Assembly (NCBI GenBank): GCA_039995105.1
Contig: CP146203.1
Coordinates: forward strand, 992,001-1,056,000
From: Jonesiaceae bacterium BS-20
GTDB lineage: Bacteria; Actinomycetota; Actinomycetes; Actinomycetales; Cellulomonadaceae
DNA: 64,000 nucleotides
Direction: 5' to 3'
Part shown: positions 32,490 through 42,310 of the stretch, in pieces
How positions within the stretch are numbered: the first letter of the stretch is position 1
How the letters are laid out: the number at the start of each line of letters is the position of its first letter
Made by a program: the position numbers and the translations under genes
The notes under the pieces: model-generated
The model's input: only the letters and a program-made list of their open reading frames with translations
Databases searched by the model: none
What the model was told of the DNA's origin: nothing

Positions 32490-33350
32490 ATGTCAATTAA
32501 TCATATTTTCCCTGATGAAACCGGGAACTTCCTGTTCACGGTGCCCCCAACCGAAGATGAACAGGCCCGCCGCCTCATCATGGCGCACATGGAACGCCAA
32601 GCCGCAGCGAAAGCGAAGCGTGGCACCAAAGCCAAGCAAGACTATGCGGACCTCACGCATGAGCGTTCGCTCCTAGCGCGCGGAGCAAAACTGGTTGCCG
32701 GGATGGACGAGGTAGGTCGCGGTTCATTGGCAGGACCGGTCGCGGTTGGCGTGTGCGTAGTTGACGCGTCAACTCACGAGGCCCCAATTGGCCTGACCGA
32801 TTCTAAAGAGATCCCCGGCCGCCTGCGAAACTCATACGTTCCGCTGATTCAATCGTGGTCAACCGCGTATGCGGTTGGGTCCGCCTCCCCCCAAGAAATC
32901 GATACGTGGGGGCTGACCGCGGCCCTGCGACTGGCCGGGCAGAGAGCCCTGGCCCAAGTGGCCCGCACGGTGGGGCCGGTTGACATGGTACTGCTGGATG
33001 GGGCCCACGATTGGCTGACCGAGCCCGCTGCGGACCTGTTTGACCTCATGGAAGATAACGCCGTGCCGCCCGTGACCGGCTATGTGGAACCCGAGGTTGT
33101 TACCCGGGTCAAGGCTGACCTCGCGTGCGCTGCGGTTTCCGGCGCTTCGATCTTGGCAAAGGTGGCCCGAGACCGACTCATGGTTGAGCTGGATAAGGAA
33201 TTTCCGCAGTACGAGTGGGCCAGCAACAAGGGTTATCTGTCCGCCGCACACACCGCCGGTTTGCAGCAGTACGGGCCCAGCCAACATCACCGCATCAGCT
33301 GGAAATTACCCGAGCGTATTGCAAGCACAAAGACCCAAGATGGGCAATGA
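32490..33350 (+). CDS. rnhB: Ribonuclease HII
   Basis: ATG 32490 gives 286 residues, slightly longer than usual because of a basic N-terminal extension of about 65 residues. The catalytic acids are in GMDEVGRGSLAGPV (Asp-Glu), LLDGAHDW and VKADLACAAVSGASI; the DSKE motif and the SNKGYLSAAH and HHRISW segments also match. It removes misincorporated ribonucleotides and RNA in RNA-DNA hybrids. The DUF2469 gene follows by seven bases. Confidence 0.94.
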   Translation: MSINHIFPDETGNFLFTVPPTEDEQARRLIMAHMERQAAAKAKRGTKAKQDYADLTHERSLLARGAKLVAGMDEVGRGSLAGPVAVGVCVVDASTHEAPIGLTDSKEIPGRLRNSYVPLIQSWSTAYAVGSASPQEIDTWGLTAALRLAGQRALAQVARTVGPVDMVLLDGAHDWLTEPAADLFDLMEDNAVPPVTGYVEPEVVTRVKADLACAAVSGASILAKVARDRLMVELDKEFPQYEWASNKGYLSAAHTAGLQQYGPSQHHRISWKLPERIASTKTQDGQ

Positions 33351-33357
33351 TTAGACA

Positions 33358-33657
33358 GTGAGTGCTGAAGATTTAGAAAACTATGAAACCGACATGGAAC
33401 TTGCGCTATACCGCGAGTACCGTGACGTTGTGCAACTATTTTCCTACGTTGTTGAGACCGAGCGCAGGTTCTACTTGGCCAACAGCGTGGACCTGCAAGT
33501 ACGATCGGCTGCCGGTGAGGTGTACTTCGAACTACACCTTCACGATGCCTGGGTTTGGGACGTGTTTAGGTCCAAGCGGTTTGTGAAGTCAGTTCGTGTT
33601 GTCACGTTCAAGGATGTCAACGTGGAAGAGCTGGCCAAGGGGGAGTTGCAGCTCTAA
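33358..33657 (+). CDS. DUF2469 family protein
   Basis: GTG 33358 gives 99 residues. It begins SAEDLENYETDMELALYREYRDV and contains RRFYLANSVDLQVR and HDAWVWDVFR, the highly conserved core of DUF2469, a family restricted to actinobacteria and almost always placed between rnhB and yraN. Its function is unknown. No membrane segment or cysteine is present. Confidence 0.92.
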   Translation: MSAEDLENYETDMELALYREYRDVVQLFSYVVETERRFYLANSVDLQVRSAAGEVYFELHLHDAWVWDVFRSKRFVKSVRVVTFKDVNVEELAKGELQL

Positions 33658-33772
33658 CGGACAGTTGGTCCGAGTTGAGCACACCCTTAGTAACGATGGA
33701 AAGTATCCACAACGCTGTCGGCTCTGTGGTCGCAACTCGATAGTTGAGTTTGCGCCGGGTTGACCATGGGGC

Positions 33773-34258
33773 ATGACCACCATTGAAACCGTCACCTATG
33801 ACAGCGACACGGGGGTGCCGCAGGCATTTCAGATTGCAGCTCCGCAACCCAGCCGCCTGACAAACCAAGAGGTTGGCGCGCTCGGAGAAGAAATTGCTGC
33901 TAGGTATTTGCGTACCCGGAACTATCGGCTCCTGGCCCGCAATTGGCGTGATCCCGGGGCTACCCGTGGCGAGCTCGACCTCATCTGCCAATGGCGCCAA
34001 GATCTTGTTGTGGTTGAAGTCAAGACCCGCCGGTCGGCATCCCACGGGCATCCAAGCCTGGCAGTCGATCCCAAGAAATTACTGCACATGCGCAGGCTTA
34101 CCGGCGCATACCTACGCGGCCTTGACCGGCACCCGGGCGCAATCCGATTTGATGTCATCGCGATCCTGTTAGGTCCATTCCAAGAACTTAGCCGTCCAGC
34201 AACGGGTGTGTTAGCCATTGCGGTTAGCGAGTTTGACCACTTTGAGCAGGTGGCGTGA
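33773..34258 (+). CDS. YraN/UPF0102 nuclease-like protein
   Basis: ATG 33773 gives 161 residues. The restriction-endonuclease-like core is visible: GALGEEIAARYL, NWRDPGATRGELDLIC and VVEVKTRRS, the usual E-D-ExK triad. The precise role is not established; it is linked to dprA and comM/yifB in most bacteria and may process DNA. Its stop overlaps the start of the next gene. Confidence 0.9.
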   Translation: MTTIETVTYDSDTGVPQAFQIAAPQPSRLTNQEVGALGEEIAARYLRTRNYRLLARNWRDPGATRGELDLICQWRQDLVVVEVKTRRSASHGHPSLAVDPKKLLHMRRLTGAYLRGLDRHPGAIRFDVIAILLGPFQELSRPATGVLAIAVSEFDHFEQVA

Positions 34259-35790
34259 TGGCGCTCGGGCGGGCCCATGCGGTGGCTCTTGCAGGATTAA
34301 CCGGCCATCTGATTGAGGTTGAAGCGCACCTGACAGCTTCCATACCGGGGTTTACCCTCGTGGGTTTGCCGGATACGTCCCTCGGTGAATCGAGGGACCG
34401 GGTCCGGGCAGCCGTAGCCAGCGCAGGATTACGATTTCCTGCTCGCAAGATCGTGGTGAATCTGTCGCCGGCATCGCTGCCTAAATCAGGGTCATCCTTT
34501 GACGTCGCAATTGCCATGGCCATCTTGGTGGGCGATGGGGTGGTGCCTGAGCGGCTTGCAAAGGACACGGTTTTCTTAGGGGAGTTGGGCCTTGATGGCA
34601 GAATCCACCCCGTCAAAGGAGTTCTGCCCGCGATGACCAGCGCGATGAGCCGTGGGTTCACAAAGTTTGTGGTGCCCCAGGGCAACTTGACCGAAGCTCA
34701 CCTGGTCACGGGTGCCAACGTGCTTGGCGCCCCGAGCTTGGCCTGGGTTCTGAACCGATTTGGGGTCGATATCCCCGTGCCAACCGTCCGCCCGGTTGGT
34801 GTGGTTAGCGATCGTATCCCTACCGGCGACCCGGTGGACATGGCAGAAGTCATAGGCCAAGGACCCGCCCGGTACGCCCTCGAGGTAGCGGCTGCCGGGG
34901 GACATCACCTCTTACTCGTGGGGCCGCCCGGGACCGGAAAGACCATGCTCGCTGCCAGGTTGCCGGGGATCTTGCCGCCACTTACCGAGCAAGAATCGCT
35001 TGAGGTGACCTCGCTGCACTCAATTGCTGGGATCTTTGATCCAGCTCAGGGTCTAGTTACACAACCGCCGTTTCAAAGCCCGCACCACACGGCAACGCCC
35101 GCGGCAATTGTGGGTGGCGGCAGCGGCATGCCAAAGCCGGGTGCAGTTTCCCTGGCCCACAGGGGTGTGCTGTTCATGGATGAGGCCCCCGAGTTTGTGC
35201 CCAGGGTTTTGCAAACGCTGCGCCAGCCACTCGAACGGGGACACCTGGTGATCTCGAGGGTGAGCGCGACAGCGATTTTTCCTGCCGAGTTTCAACTGGT
35301 CCTGGCCGCGAACCCGTGTCCCTGTGGTCAGGCGATTGGGAAGGCGAACGAATGCACCTGCACGAGTATCCAACGCCGCCGGTACTTCTCCAAGCTCTCG
35401 GGGCCACTGTTGGACCGGATCGATTTACAGGTAGAGGTGCTTCCCGTGACCGCATTGGATGTGGCCGAGCGTGACCGGGCGGAGTCTTCAGCAAACGTTG
35501 CCGCACGGGTAGCGCAAGCCAGACTCGTTGCTGCAGAGCGGTTGAAGTCGACCGCGTGGACTAGAAATTCGCTGGTCTCTGGGACCTGGTTGCGGGACAC
35601 GCTTGGCAGGCAGTCCGAGGCCATCAAGGAAGTAAACCGGGCGGTTGAGACCGGCGGCCTCACCCTGCGGGGCGCGGACCGTGTGTTGCGGGTGGCCTGG
35701 ACCCTTGCGGACCTTGCCGGCGCAATGTCACCTACCAAAGATCACGTCTACCAAGCTTTGTTCTTGCGTACCAGAGGGAGTTTCTCATGA
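34255..35790 (+). CDS. comM: AAA+ ATPase ComM/YifB, Mg-chelatase-like
   Basis: GTG 34255 overlaps the yraN stop and gives 511 residues; ATG 34258 is also possible. An N-terminal Lon-substrate-like fold carries SIPGFTLVGLPDTSLGESR, then Walker A GPPGTGKTM, Walker B GVLFMDEAPEF, a conserved NPCPCG cysteine motif and a C-terminal Mg-chelatase domain. In naturally competent bacteria ComM promotes branch migration during transformation. The stop overlaps dprA (ATGA). Confidence 0.93.
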   Translation: MMALGRAHAVALAGLTGHLIEVEAHLTASIPGFTLVGLPDTSLGESRDRVRAAVASAGLRFPARKIVVNLSPASLPKSGSSFDVAIAMAILVGDGVVPERLAKDTVFLGELGLDGRIHPVKGVLPAMTSAMSRGFTKFVVPQGNLTEAHLVTGANVLGAPSLAWVLNRFGVDIPVPTVRPVGVVSDRIPTGDPVDMAEVIGQGPARYALEVAAAGGHHLLLVGPPGTGKTMLAARLPGILPPLTEQESLEVTSLHSIAGIFDPAQGLVTQPPFQSPHHTATPAAIVGGGSGMPKPGAVSLAHRGVLFMDEAPEFVPRVLQTLRQPLERGHLVISRVSATAIFPAEFQLVLAANPCPCGQAIGKANECTCTSIQRRRYFSKLSGPLLDRIDLQVEVLPVTALDVAERDRAESSANVAARVAQARLVAAERLKSTAWTRNSLVSGTWLRDTLGRQSEAIKEVNRAVETGGLTLRGADRVLRVAWTLADLAGAMSPTKDHVYQALFLRTRGSFS

Positions 35791-36989
35791 TTACACAGCG
35801 CACCAGCGCCATGATGTGGGCCCGCTTGGCCGAGCCGGGTGACCGCGCCGCTGGAACGGTTGTATCCCATTTGGGGTTGACGCGGTCAATCGACTGGCTC
35901 ACCGCGCACTACGCCGGTTCCCAAGATGCAACGCTTGCAAGACTTCTCGACGACATGGGGATTGAACACCCTAGTCAGCGTAAGCAACTTGGGGAGCACC
36001 TGGCCAGATGGCAGTTGCGATGGGCGGATCTGGACGTGGATCAAGAGGAAAAGGCGGCACAATTACTTGGTGCGATTGTGATCACGCGTGGTCATGACCT
36101 GTGGCCAACGGCCCTCGATGACCTCATGGAGGAGAGCCCCTTTTGCCTGTGGGCGTTGGGTAATCCGGATCTGCGTGACTTTGCCGAGGAAGGCGTCTCA
36201 ATCGTAGGGGCACGGGCTGCGTCCGCTTACGGGGAGCACGTCACGGCAAACCTGGTGAGCGAACTGGTTGGTCAAGGCCATCCCATCTTGTCCGGGGGAG
36301 CATATGGGATTGACGCGGTAGCCCACCGTGCGGCGCTTGCTTCACACGGGATAACAGCCGCCGTCATGGCCGGAGGGATTGATCAGCTATACCCGGCCGG
36401 GAACACGAACCTCTTGCGAAACGTCATTGCCCAAGATGGCACGGTGCTGACGGAACTTCCCCCGGGGTCGGTGCCCTCACGGGTGCGGTTCTTGCGGCGC
36501 AACAGGCTGATAGCAGCCCTGACCAAGGTCACGGTTGTGGTTGAGGCCGCCTGGCGTTCCGGAACCCTATCAACCGCTAACCATGCCTTTGAAATCGGGC
36601 GCGCCGTTGGTGCAGTTCCGGGGCCGGTCACCTCCGTGCAATCAGCCGGGTGTCACAGACTCCTCAAAGAGTCTGCGGCCCAGTGCGTCACTGATGCCCA
36701 GGACATCATTGAGCTGGCCGGCTTCAACGTGCGGTCCCAAGGAACCGGCCCAGAACTTGCCCGCCAAGGAGAACTCGAGTTTGGTGACCGGCTCACCGAT
36801 TCGCTCAACCCAATCGAAAAGCTGGTATTTGATGTGTTGTCGCCGCGAACGCTGCGGACCCTGGACGAGGTTGCCACCCGCTCCGGGGTGACCATGGGTG
36901 AGGCGATGGCAGCGGTGGCCCAACTTGAGGGCCGCAAGGTCATAGAACGCGTTGGCTACAAGTGGCGGCGATTCAACTACCGCAACTAG
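35787..36989 (+). CDS. dprA: DNA-processing protein DprA
   Basis: ATG 35787 overlaps the previous stop and gives 400 residues. The Rossmann-like core has VSIVGARAASAYG, LSGGAYGIDAVAH, GGIDQLYPAGN, PPGSVPSRVRFLRRNRLIA and GTLSTANHAFE, all DprA hallmarks. A helical region precedes it and a winged-helix segment follows (TRSGVTMGEAM). DprA loads RecA on incoming single-stranded DNA. A 66-base gap leads to xerC. Confidence 0.94.
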   Translation: MITQRTSAMMWARLAEPGDRAAGTVVSHLGLTRSIDWLTAHYAGSQDATLARLLDDMGIEHPSQRKQLGEHLARWQLRWADLDVDQEEKAAQLLGAIVITRGHDLWPTALDDLMEESPFCLWALGNPDLRDFAEEGVSIVGARAASAYGEHVTANLVSELVGQGHPILSGGAYGIDAVAHRAALASHGITAAVMAGGIDQLYPAGNTNLLRNVIAQDGTVLTELPPGSVPSRVRFLRRNRLIAALTKVTVVVEAAWRSGTLSTANHAFEIGRAVGAVPGPVTSVQSAGCHRLLKESAAQCVTDAQDIIELAGFNVRSQGTGPELARQGELEFGDRLTDSLNPIEKLVFDVLSPRTLRTLDEVATRSGVTMGEAMAAVAQLEGRKVIERVGYKWRRFNYRN

Positions 36990-37054
36990 CTTGTGTGATC
37001 GTAGTCGTCGAGGTGCTGCCCAGTGTCAGATCTGGTTGCGGGTACCATCGAACA

Positions 37055-38014
37055 ATGGGAGTAAACGAGCGCCAAATTGCCAAGAGCGCCGCGGAAAGTC
37101 ACGGTACGCAAGACTTGGATGACGCACTCATCACTGAATTTGCTGTGTTCCTTGAGGCCCGCCAGGGATTCTCCGCGCATACGGTGCGCGCCTACCTGTC
37201 GGATCTGCGCCAGGTGCGTGACTTTGCGCGAGCTGAGCACCTCGAGTCGATGCTGGAAGTGGACCTATCGCTTTTGCGAGCCTGGCTTGCAGACCTCGCG
37301 GATCAGGGTAAGGCGCGGTCAACGCTCGCCCGCAAGGGCACGACGGTACGCACCTTTTACGCTTGGGCCAAGAAGCACCACAAGATCCCGTTGGATCCTG
37401 CGGAGCGGTTGGTCACTCCGCAACCGCACAATAAGCTTCCGCGGGTATTAAGCGAGCAAGCCGTGAAGCAGATGCTCGACTTTGCGGCGGGTCAAGGGGC
37501 CGCCGGCGGCCCGCATGAGGTCCGGATTTGGGCTGCAACCGAGCTTATTTACGCAACCGGGATGCGCGTAGGTGAGGTCGTAGGTCTGGATCTAGCCGAC
37601 GTGAACTTGAGTGATCACACGGTCCTGGTCACGGGTAAGGGCAATAAGCAGCGGGTGGTCCCGTTTGGGCAACCGGCGCGAAAGGCTCTCGATGCCTGGC
37701 TGCGGTCCGCACGAGCCGCCGTGAGCGGCCCGGAATCAGGCCAAGCACTCTTCCTGGGTAATGGAACCAAGCGCTGGGACCAGCGGGACCTGCGCGAACG
37801 GCTGCACAAGCTTGCCGCCTTGGCGGGAGTGCCGGACATTTCACCGCACGACCTACGCCACTCAGCTGCGACTCACCTGCTGACCGGGGGAGCAGACCTG
37901 CGTTCGGTCCAAGAACTTCTTGGCCATAACTCGCTGTCCACCACCCAGCGGTACACGCACGTGACCCCCGAGCGGCTGCGCTCGGCGTTCACGATTGCTC
38001 ACCCACGGGCGTGA
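37055..38014 (+). CDS. xerC: Tyrosine recombinase XerC
   Basis: ATG 37055 gives 319 residues. The N-terminal SAM-like domain begins FAVFLEARQGFSAHTVRAYLSD. The catalytic residues are visible: Arg in ATGMRVGEVVG, Lys in VTGKGNKQR, HxxR in PHDLRHSAATHL, His in LGHNSLSTTQ and Tyr in RYTHV. It resolves chromosome dimers at dif together with XerD. Its stop overlaps the convergent M23 peptidase gene by 16 bases. Confidence 0.94.
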   Translation: MGVNERQIAKSAAESHGTQDLDDALITEFAVFLEARQGFSAHTVRAYLSDLRQVRDFARAEHLESMLEVDLSLLRAWLADLADQGKARSTLARKGTTVRTFYAWAKKHHKIPLDPAERLVTPQPHNKLPRVLSEQAVKQMLDFAAGQGAAGGPHEVRIWAATELIYATGMRVGEVVGLDLADVNLSDHTVLVTGKGNKQRVVPFGQPARKALDAWLRSARAAVSGPESGQALFLGNGTKRWDQRDLRERLHKLAALAGVPDISPHDLRHSAATHLLTGGADLRSVQELLGHNSLSTTQRYTHVTPERLRSAFTIAHPRA

Positions 38015-38598
38015 GGTCCGGGTAGCAAGATGATCCGGACGTGGGGTCTGATAAACCGCCAGGGGTCCAAATACTCATCCCCGTCCTTCACACCCCAGTG
38101 CAGACAAGCGGTAGGGCAGTGCCACGGGCCGGCGCTACTGATGGTGCCAACGAAATCTCCGGCATCGAGAACCGTGCCTACCACCAGGTCCGTCTCTGCG
38201 GGCTCAAACGTGGACCGCAGGCCGCCGGCGTGCAGAAGGGTAACGACAGGCTTGCCCGCCACGTTGCCAACAAATCCAATGCTACCGGTGGAAGGTGCAA
38301 CGATTACCGGTGCACCCGTGGGGACCAAGTCAATGCCGCGGTGCCCGGGAAGCCAATTTTGGGCCGGCTTGGCAAAGTCATGGGCAAGAATCCCGGCCCG
38401 TGTGAATGCGCTTCGGTGCAGCGAAGCAAGGGCTGTGGAAGCGGGATAATGCACGGGAACCTGCCATGGTGCGGGCTTGGCAGATGCGGGAGAAGCCAAC
38501 GCGAAGCCGAGTGCGACGCACACGGAAAGACACAGCCCAATTGACCGGCCGTGACTGGGCAGCATGCGGTTGGCCCAACCGTGGCGACGTCCGTCCAT
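37999..38598 (-). CDS. Secreted M23 metallopeptidase
   Basis: ATG on the minus strand at 38598, preceded by AGGAGG, gives 199 residues. The signal peptide ends ASPASA near residue 40. The M23/LytM fold has GHRGID (His86, Asp90), LLHAGG (His123) and LHWGV (His167); the last replaces the usual HxH, as in several actinobacterial members. Such enzymes cut peptidoglycan cross-bridges. It is convergent with xerC and divergent from rpsB. The protein is short, one domain only. Confidence 0.9.
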   Translation of the reverse strand: MDGRRHGWANRMLPSHGRSIGLCLSVCVALGFALASPASAKPAPWQVPVHYPASTALASLHRSAFTRAGILAHDFAKPAQNWLPGHRGIDLVPTGAPVIVAPSTGSIGFVGNVAGKPVVTLLHAGGLRSTFEPAETDLVVGTVLDAGDFVGTISSAGPWHCPTACLHWGVKDGDEYLDPWRFIRPHVRIILLPGPHARG

Positions 38599-39013
38599 GG
38601 ATCCTCCTTGGCAGTACTTCAACTTGGCTTGCTGACCATGGTCGGTCCCATGTTTGACGAAAGGCCGTGGTGTGTACGGAATCACGTGGAACTGTGGACA
38701 AAAGTGGTACTGGTCCCAGGTGTTCATCAGGTAAGATTGAACCCGCGACTGCTCTGATGAATAAATCAGTGCAGTCGACTAAAAGCGTTCAGCGTTCTTC
38801 TCATCTAACAAATTCGGTCTAAACACCGGTGCGTCTGCTGAGCAGAATCATACCGTCGCAGTGGTCCGGCCTAGCCGGTGCAGGCGGAATGGAACGTGGA
38901 GAACCGAAGGCCAAAATAGCTCTCGGTTGATAACCCAGATCGCAATCAAGACTTGGTTGCATGATTGTGTGCATTGCAGGGAGGGATTCCCGGATGCACC
39001 GAAAGGACGAGCC
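38599..39013 (+). other. Divergent promoter region and rpsB leader, no gene seen
   Basis: This spacer of about 415 bases separates the M23 peptidase gene (minus) from rpsB (plus). It contains a hairpin at 38747-38776 (GACTGC/GCAGTC with CTGAT/ATCAG inside, one mismatch) and ends with a ribosome-binding site (GAAAGGACG). Short open frames on both strands lack start signals. A regulated leader of rpsB is plausible. Confidence 0.5.
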
Positions 39014-39880
39014 ATGGCAGTTGTAACCATGCGCCAGCTCCTCGACGCCGGTGTTCACTTTGGACACCAGACCCGTCGCTGGAACCCAAAGATGAAGCGT
39101 TTCATCTTCACCGAGCGTAACGGCATCTACATTGTGGACCTCCAGCAGTCGCTGGGCTACATTGACACCGCATACGAGTTTGTAAAGCAGACCGTAGCCC
39201 ACGGTGGCACCATCTTGTTTGTTGGTACCAAGAAGCAGGCTCAGGAGCCAGTAGCCGAGCAGGCCGCTCGCGTTGGTATGCCATACGTGAACCACCGTTG
39301 GTTGGGTGGAATGCTCACCAACTTCCAGACCGTGAACAAGCGCCTTCAGCGCCTCAAGGAGCTGGAACTCATTGACTTCGATGACGTTGCAGGATCTGTC
39401 TTCACCAAGAAGGAACTGCTCATCATGCGCCGTGAGCGCGACAAGCTCTCACGCACCCTCGGTGGAATCCGTGACATGGCTAAGGTCCCTTCAGCCGTTT
39501 GGGTAGTTGACACCAACAAGGAGCACCTCGCAGTTGACGAGGCACACAAGTTGGGTATCCCAGTTGTGGCTATCCTGGACACCAACTGTGACCCAGATGA
39601 CGTCGAGTACAAGATCCCAGGTAACGATGACGCTATCCGTGCAGTTTCGCTGCTGACCCGCGTAATTGCGGACGCTGTAGCTGAGGGTCTCGTAGCTCGC
39701 AGCACCGGCGGCAAGGCTGGCGCAGCTGAGGCAGAGCCACTAGCTGAATGGGAGCGCGAGCTCCTTGACGCTCCAGCAGAAGAGGCCGCTAAGGCTCCTG
39801 TTGCTGACGCTCCAGTAGAGGCAGCACCAGCTGCTGACGCCCCAGCAGAAGCAGCGGCTGTACAGGACGAGTCCAAGTAA
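39014..39880 (+). CDS. rpsB: Ribosomal protein uS2
   Basis: ATG 39014 after AAAGGACG gives 288 residues. The uS2 start [19 protein letters not shown] is exact, followed by [29 protein letters not shown] and DTNCDPD. The last 60 residues are an Ala/Glu-rich extension. It is the first gene of rpsB-tsf, translated together and ended by a terminator after tsf. Confidence 0.98.
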   Translation: MAVVTMRQLLDAGVHFGHQTRRWNPKMKRFIFTERNGIYIVDLQQSLGYIDTAYEFVKQTVAHGGTILFVGTKKQAQEPVAEQAARVGMPYVNHRWLGGMLTNFQTVNKRLQRLKELELIDFDDVAGSVFTKKELLIMRRERDKLSRTLGGIRDMAKVPSAVWVVDTNKEHLAVDEAHKLGIPVVAILDTNCDPDDVEYKIPGNDDAIRAVSLLTRVIADAVAEGLVARSTGGKAGAAEAEPLAEWERELLDAPAEEAAKAPVADAPVEAAPAADAPAEAAAVQDESK

Positions 39881-39959
39881 GCAGCTTTTCATCCAGGTGG
39901 CCGGTGCGCGCCGGCCACCTGATCTGCTCATCCGCTTCTTAACTAAAGGACAAACAACA

Positions 39960-40799
39960 ATGGCGAACTACACCGCTGCTGACATCAAGGCGCTCCGCGA
40001 GCGTACTGGTGCAGGAATGATGGACGTCAAGAAGGCTCTTGACGAGGCCAATGGTGACTCGGAGAAGGCTCTCGAGATCATCCGCATCAAGGGACTCCGT
40101 GGAGTTGCAGGCCGCGAAGGCCGCGCAACCTCCGAGGGCCTTGTTGCCGCAGACATTCGTGACTCTGCGAACGGCCAAATCGGTACCCTGATCGAGCTCA
40201 ACTGTGAGACCGACTTCGTTGCCAAGAACGCAAAGTTCCTTGAGCTCAGCGAGAGCGTTCTTGCCGCAGTTGTAGCATCCGGTGCTACGACCGCAGAGGC
40301 AGCGCTTGCTGCTGACGTGAACGGCACCACGCTGGCCGAGTACATTGACGGCGAAGCAGCAACGCTTGGTGAAAAGCTTGTTCTGCGCCGCGTTGCTGTA
40401 GTTGAGGGACCAGCGGTCTCCTCATACCTGCACCGCACCGCCAAGGACCTGCCACCAACGATCGGTGTCTTCGTAGTCACCGACGCAAACGGTGCCGCAG
40501 CTGCCCGCGATGTTGCTCAGCACATCGCAGCGTTTGCACCAGAGTTCCTTACCCGCGATGACGTTCCAGCCGAGACTGTGGCTAACGAGCGTCGCATCGC
40601 CGAGGAAACCTCACGTAACGAAGGCAAGCCAGAAGCAGCTCTGCCAAAGATTATCGAAGGTCGCCTCGTTGGATTCTTCAAGAGCGCTGTTCTCGTTGAC
40701 CAGCCACTTGCTAAGGACCCAAAGAAGACCGTTGCTCAGGCTATTGCCGAGGTAAACGGCGAACTCCAGGCATTCGTACGCTTCCGCGTCGGCGCTTGA
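39960..40799 (+). CDS. tsf: Elongation factor Ts
   Basis: ATG 39960 gives 279 residues starting MANYTAADIKALRERTGAG, the EF-Ts UBA-domain start. It includes MDVKKAL, LIELNCETDFVAKN and the core GTL and FVRFRVG end. EF-Ts exchanges GDP for GTP on EF-Tu. It is 79 bases after rpsB. A good terminator follows at 40822. Confidence 0.98.
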   Translation: MANYTAADIKALRERTGAGMMDVKKALDEANGDSEKALEIIRIKGLRGVAGREGRATSEGLVAADIRDSANGQIGTLIELNCETDFVAKNAKFLELSESVLAAVVASGATTAEAALAADVNGTTLAEYIDGEAATLGEKLVLRRVAVVEGPAVSSYLHRTAKDLPPTIGVFVVTDANGAAAARDVAQHIAAFAPEFLTRDDVPAETVANERRIAEETSRNEGKPEAALPKIIEGRLVGFFKSAVLVDQPLAKDPKKTVAQAIAEVNGELQAFVRFRVGA

Positions 40800-40821
40800 G
40801 TTAACCAGTTGTAATGGGTTT

Positions 40822-40850
40822 GCCCGGTCCACAATAGTGGGCCGGGCTTT
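40822..40850 (+). terminator. Intrinsic terminator of rpsB-tsf
   Basis: GCCCGGTCCAC pairs with GTGGGCCGGGC (one bulge) around ACAATA, followed by TTTCCC. Confidence 0.82.
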
Positions 40851-40914
40851 CCCACACCCAGACCCGAATTATTGCCCCACCTAATCTTGAAAACTAACAC
40901 CTGGAGATGCGCCC

Positions 40915-41676
40915 GTGACCAGTTTGCCGAATAACCCAACGCCGACAACCGGTCTAGCGCAAGGTGTCAAGCCCCGCCGGGTCATGCTGAAGCTATCAGG
41001 TGAGGCCTTTGGTGGCGGACAAATCGGGCTTGCCTCAAGCGTGGTGCGCAAAGTAGCCGCCGAGATCGCAGCTGCAGTAGCCCAGGGTGTCCAAGTAGCC
41101 ATCGTTGTAGGTGGCGGAAACTTCTTCCGTGGCGCCGAGCTCTCCCAACAGGGCCTGGACCGCTCCCGTGCCGACTACATGGGAATGCTCGGAACCGTCA
41201 TGAACTGCCTAGCGCTTCAGGACTTCCTTGAGCAGGCCGGCGTCAGCACAAGGGTGCAGACCGCGATCACCATGGGACAGGTAGCGGAGCCGTACATCCC
41301 GCTCAAGGCTATTCGGCACATGGAAAAGGGCCGCGTAGTCATCTTTGGCGCCGGTGCCGGAATGCCATTCTTCTCAACGGACACCGTATCTGTTCAGCGT
41401 GCACTTGAGACCGGCTGTGAAGAAGTGCTCATGGGTAAGAACGGCGTGGACGGCGTATACACTGCGGACCCACGTACGGACCCCGAAGCCAAGATGCTGA
41501 CCGACCTGACCTTCACGGACGCACTGATTGCGGACCTCGGTGTCATGGACGCCGCCGCCATGAGCTTGAGCCGCGATAACAACCTGCCAATGCGGGTCTT
41601 TGGCATGGACACGGATGGAAACGTGACTCGCGCACTGCTTGGCGAGTCCATTGGAACCAAAGTTACGGCAAACTAG
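40915..41676 (+). CDS. pyrH: UMP kinase
   Basis: GTG 40915 after TGGAG gives 253 residues. The amino acid kinase fold shows [37 protein letters not shown] and a [15 protein letters not shown] segment, all typical of PyrH. The enzyme makes UDP from UMP and ATP. It lies directly after the rpsB-tsf terminator. The frr gene begins 76 bases downstream and a new promoter is likely for this pair. Confidence 0.96.
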   Translation: MTSLPNNPTPTTGLAQGVKPRRVMLKLSGEAFGGGQIGLASSVVRKVAAEIAAAVAQGVQVAIVVGGGNFFRGAELSQQGLDRSRADYMGMLGTVMNCLALQDFLEQAGVSTRVQTAITMGQVAEPYIPLKAIRHMEKGRVVIFGAGAGMPFFSTDTVSVQRALETGCEEVLMGKNGVDGVYTADPRTDPEAKMLTDLTFTDALIADLGVMDAAAMSLSRDNNLPMRVFGMDTDGNVTRALLGESIGTKVTAN

Positions 41677-41752
41677 GGTTGACCCTAGTTTTTGTCACCC
41701 AAAAACTTTTGCTGCTTAGAGTAAGCGGCGCCAGGAATAAAGGAGTCACACC

Positions 41753-42310
41753 ATGACTGAAGAAGTGTTGTTTGAAGCTGAAGAAAAAATGGATCGGGCC
41801 GTTGAAGTAGCCAAGGAGGAGTTCTCTGGTATTCGTACCGGGCGCGCAAACTCCGGGATGTTCGCCAAGATTATGGTGGACTACTACGGAGCACCAACCC
41901 CACTTCAACAGCTTGCCTCCTTCAACATCCCAGACGCACGCACCGTGCTGGTGTCTCCCTTTGACAAGTCAGCAATGACTCTCATTGAAAAGGCCCTGCG
42001 GGAGTCTGACCTGGGCGTTAACCCATCCAACGATGGCGTGGCGATTAGGATTGTGCTGCCAGCCCTGACCGAGGAACGCCGCCGCGACTACGTCAAGCTG
42101 GCCAAGACCAAGGCCGAGGACGCTCGTATTTCTGTGCGTGGCGTACGGCGCAAGGCCAAGGACCAGATTGACCGTGCGGTCAAGGACGGCGACGCGTCAG
42201 AGGATGAAGGCAGCCGCGCTGAAAAGGAACTTGAGGCGCTTACCAAGAAGCACACCGACCAGATTGATGTGCTCCTGACCGGTAAAGAAGCAGAACTTCT
42301 CGAAGTTTAA
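41753..42310 (+). CDS. frr: Ribosome recycling factor
   Basis: ATG 41753 after AAAGGAG gives 185 residues. Typical segments are [41 protein letters not shown] and the heptad-rich ends. RRF, with EF-G, splits post-termination ribosomes. Its stop overlaps the next ATG (TAATG). Confidence 0.97.
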   Translation: MTEEVLFEAEEKMDRAVEVAKEEFSGIRTGRANSGMFAKIMVDYYGAPTPLQQLASFNIPDARTVLVSPFDKSAMTLIEKALRESDLGVNPSNDGVAIRIVLPALTEERRRDYVKLAKTKAEDARISVRGVRRKAKDQIDRAVKDGDASEDEGSRAEKELEALTKKHTDQIDVLLTGKEAELLEV

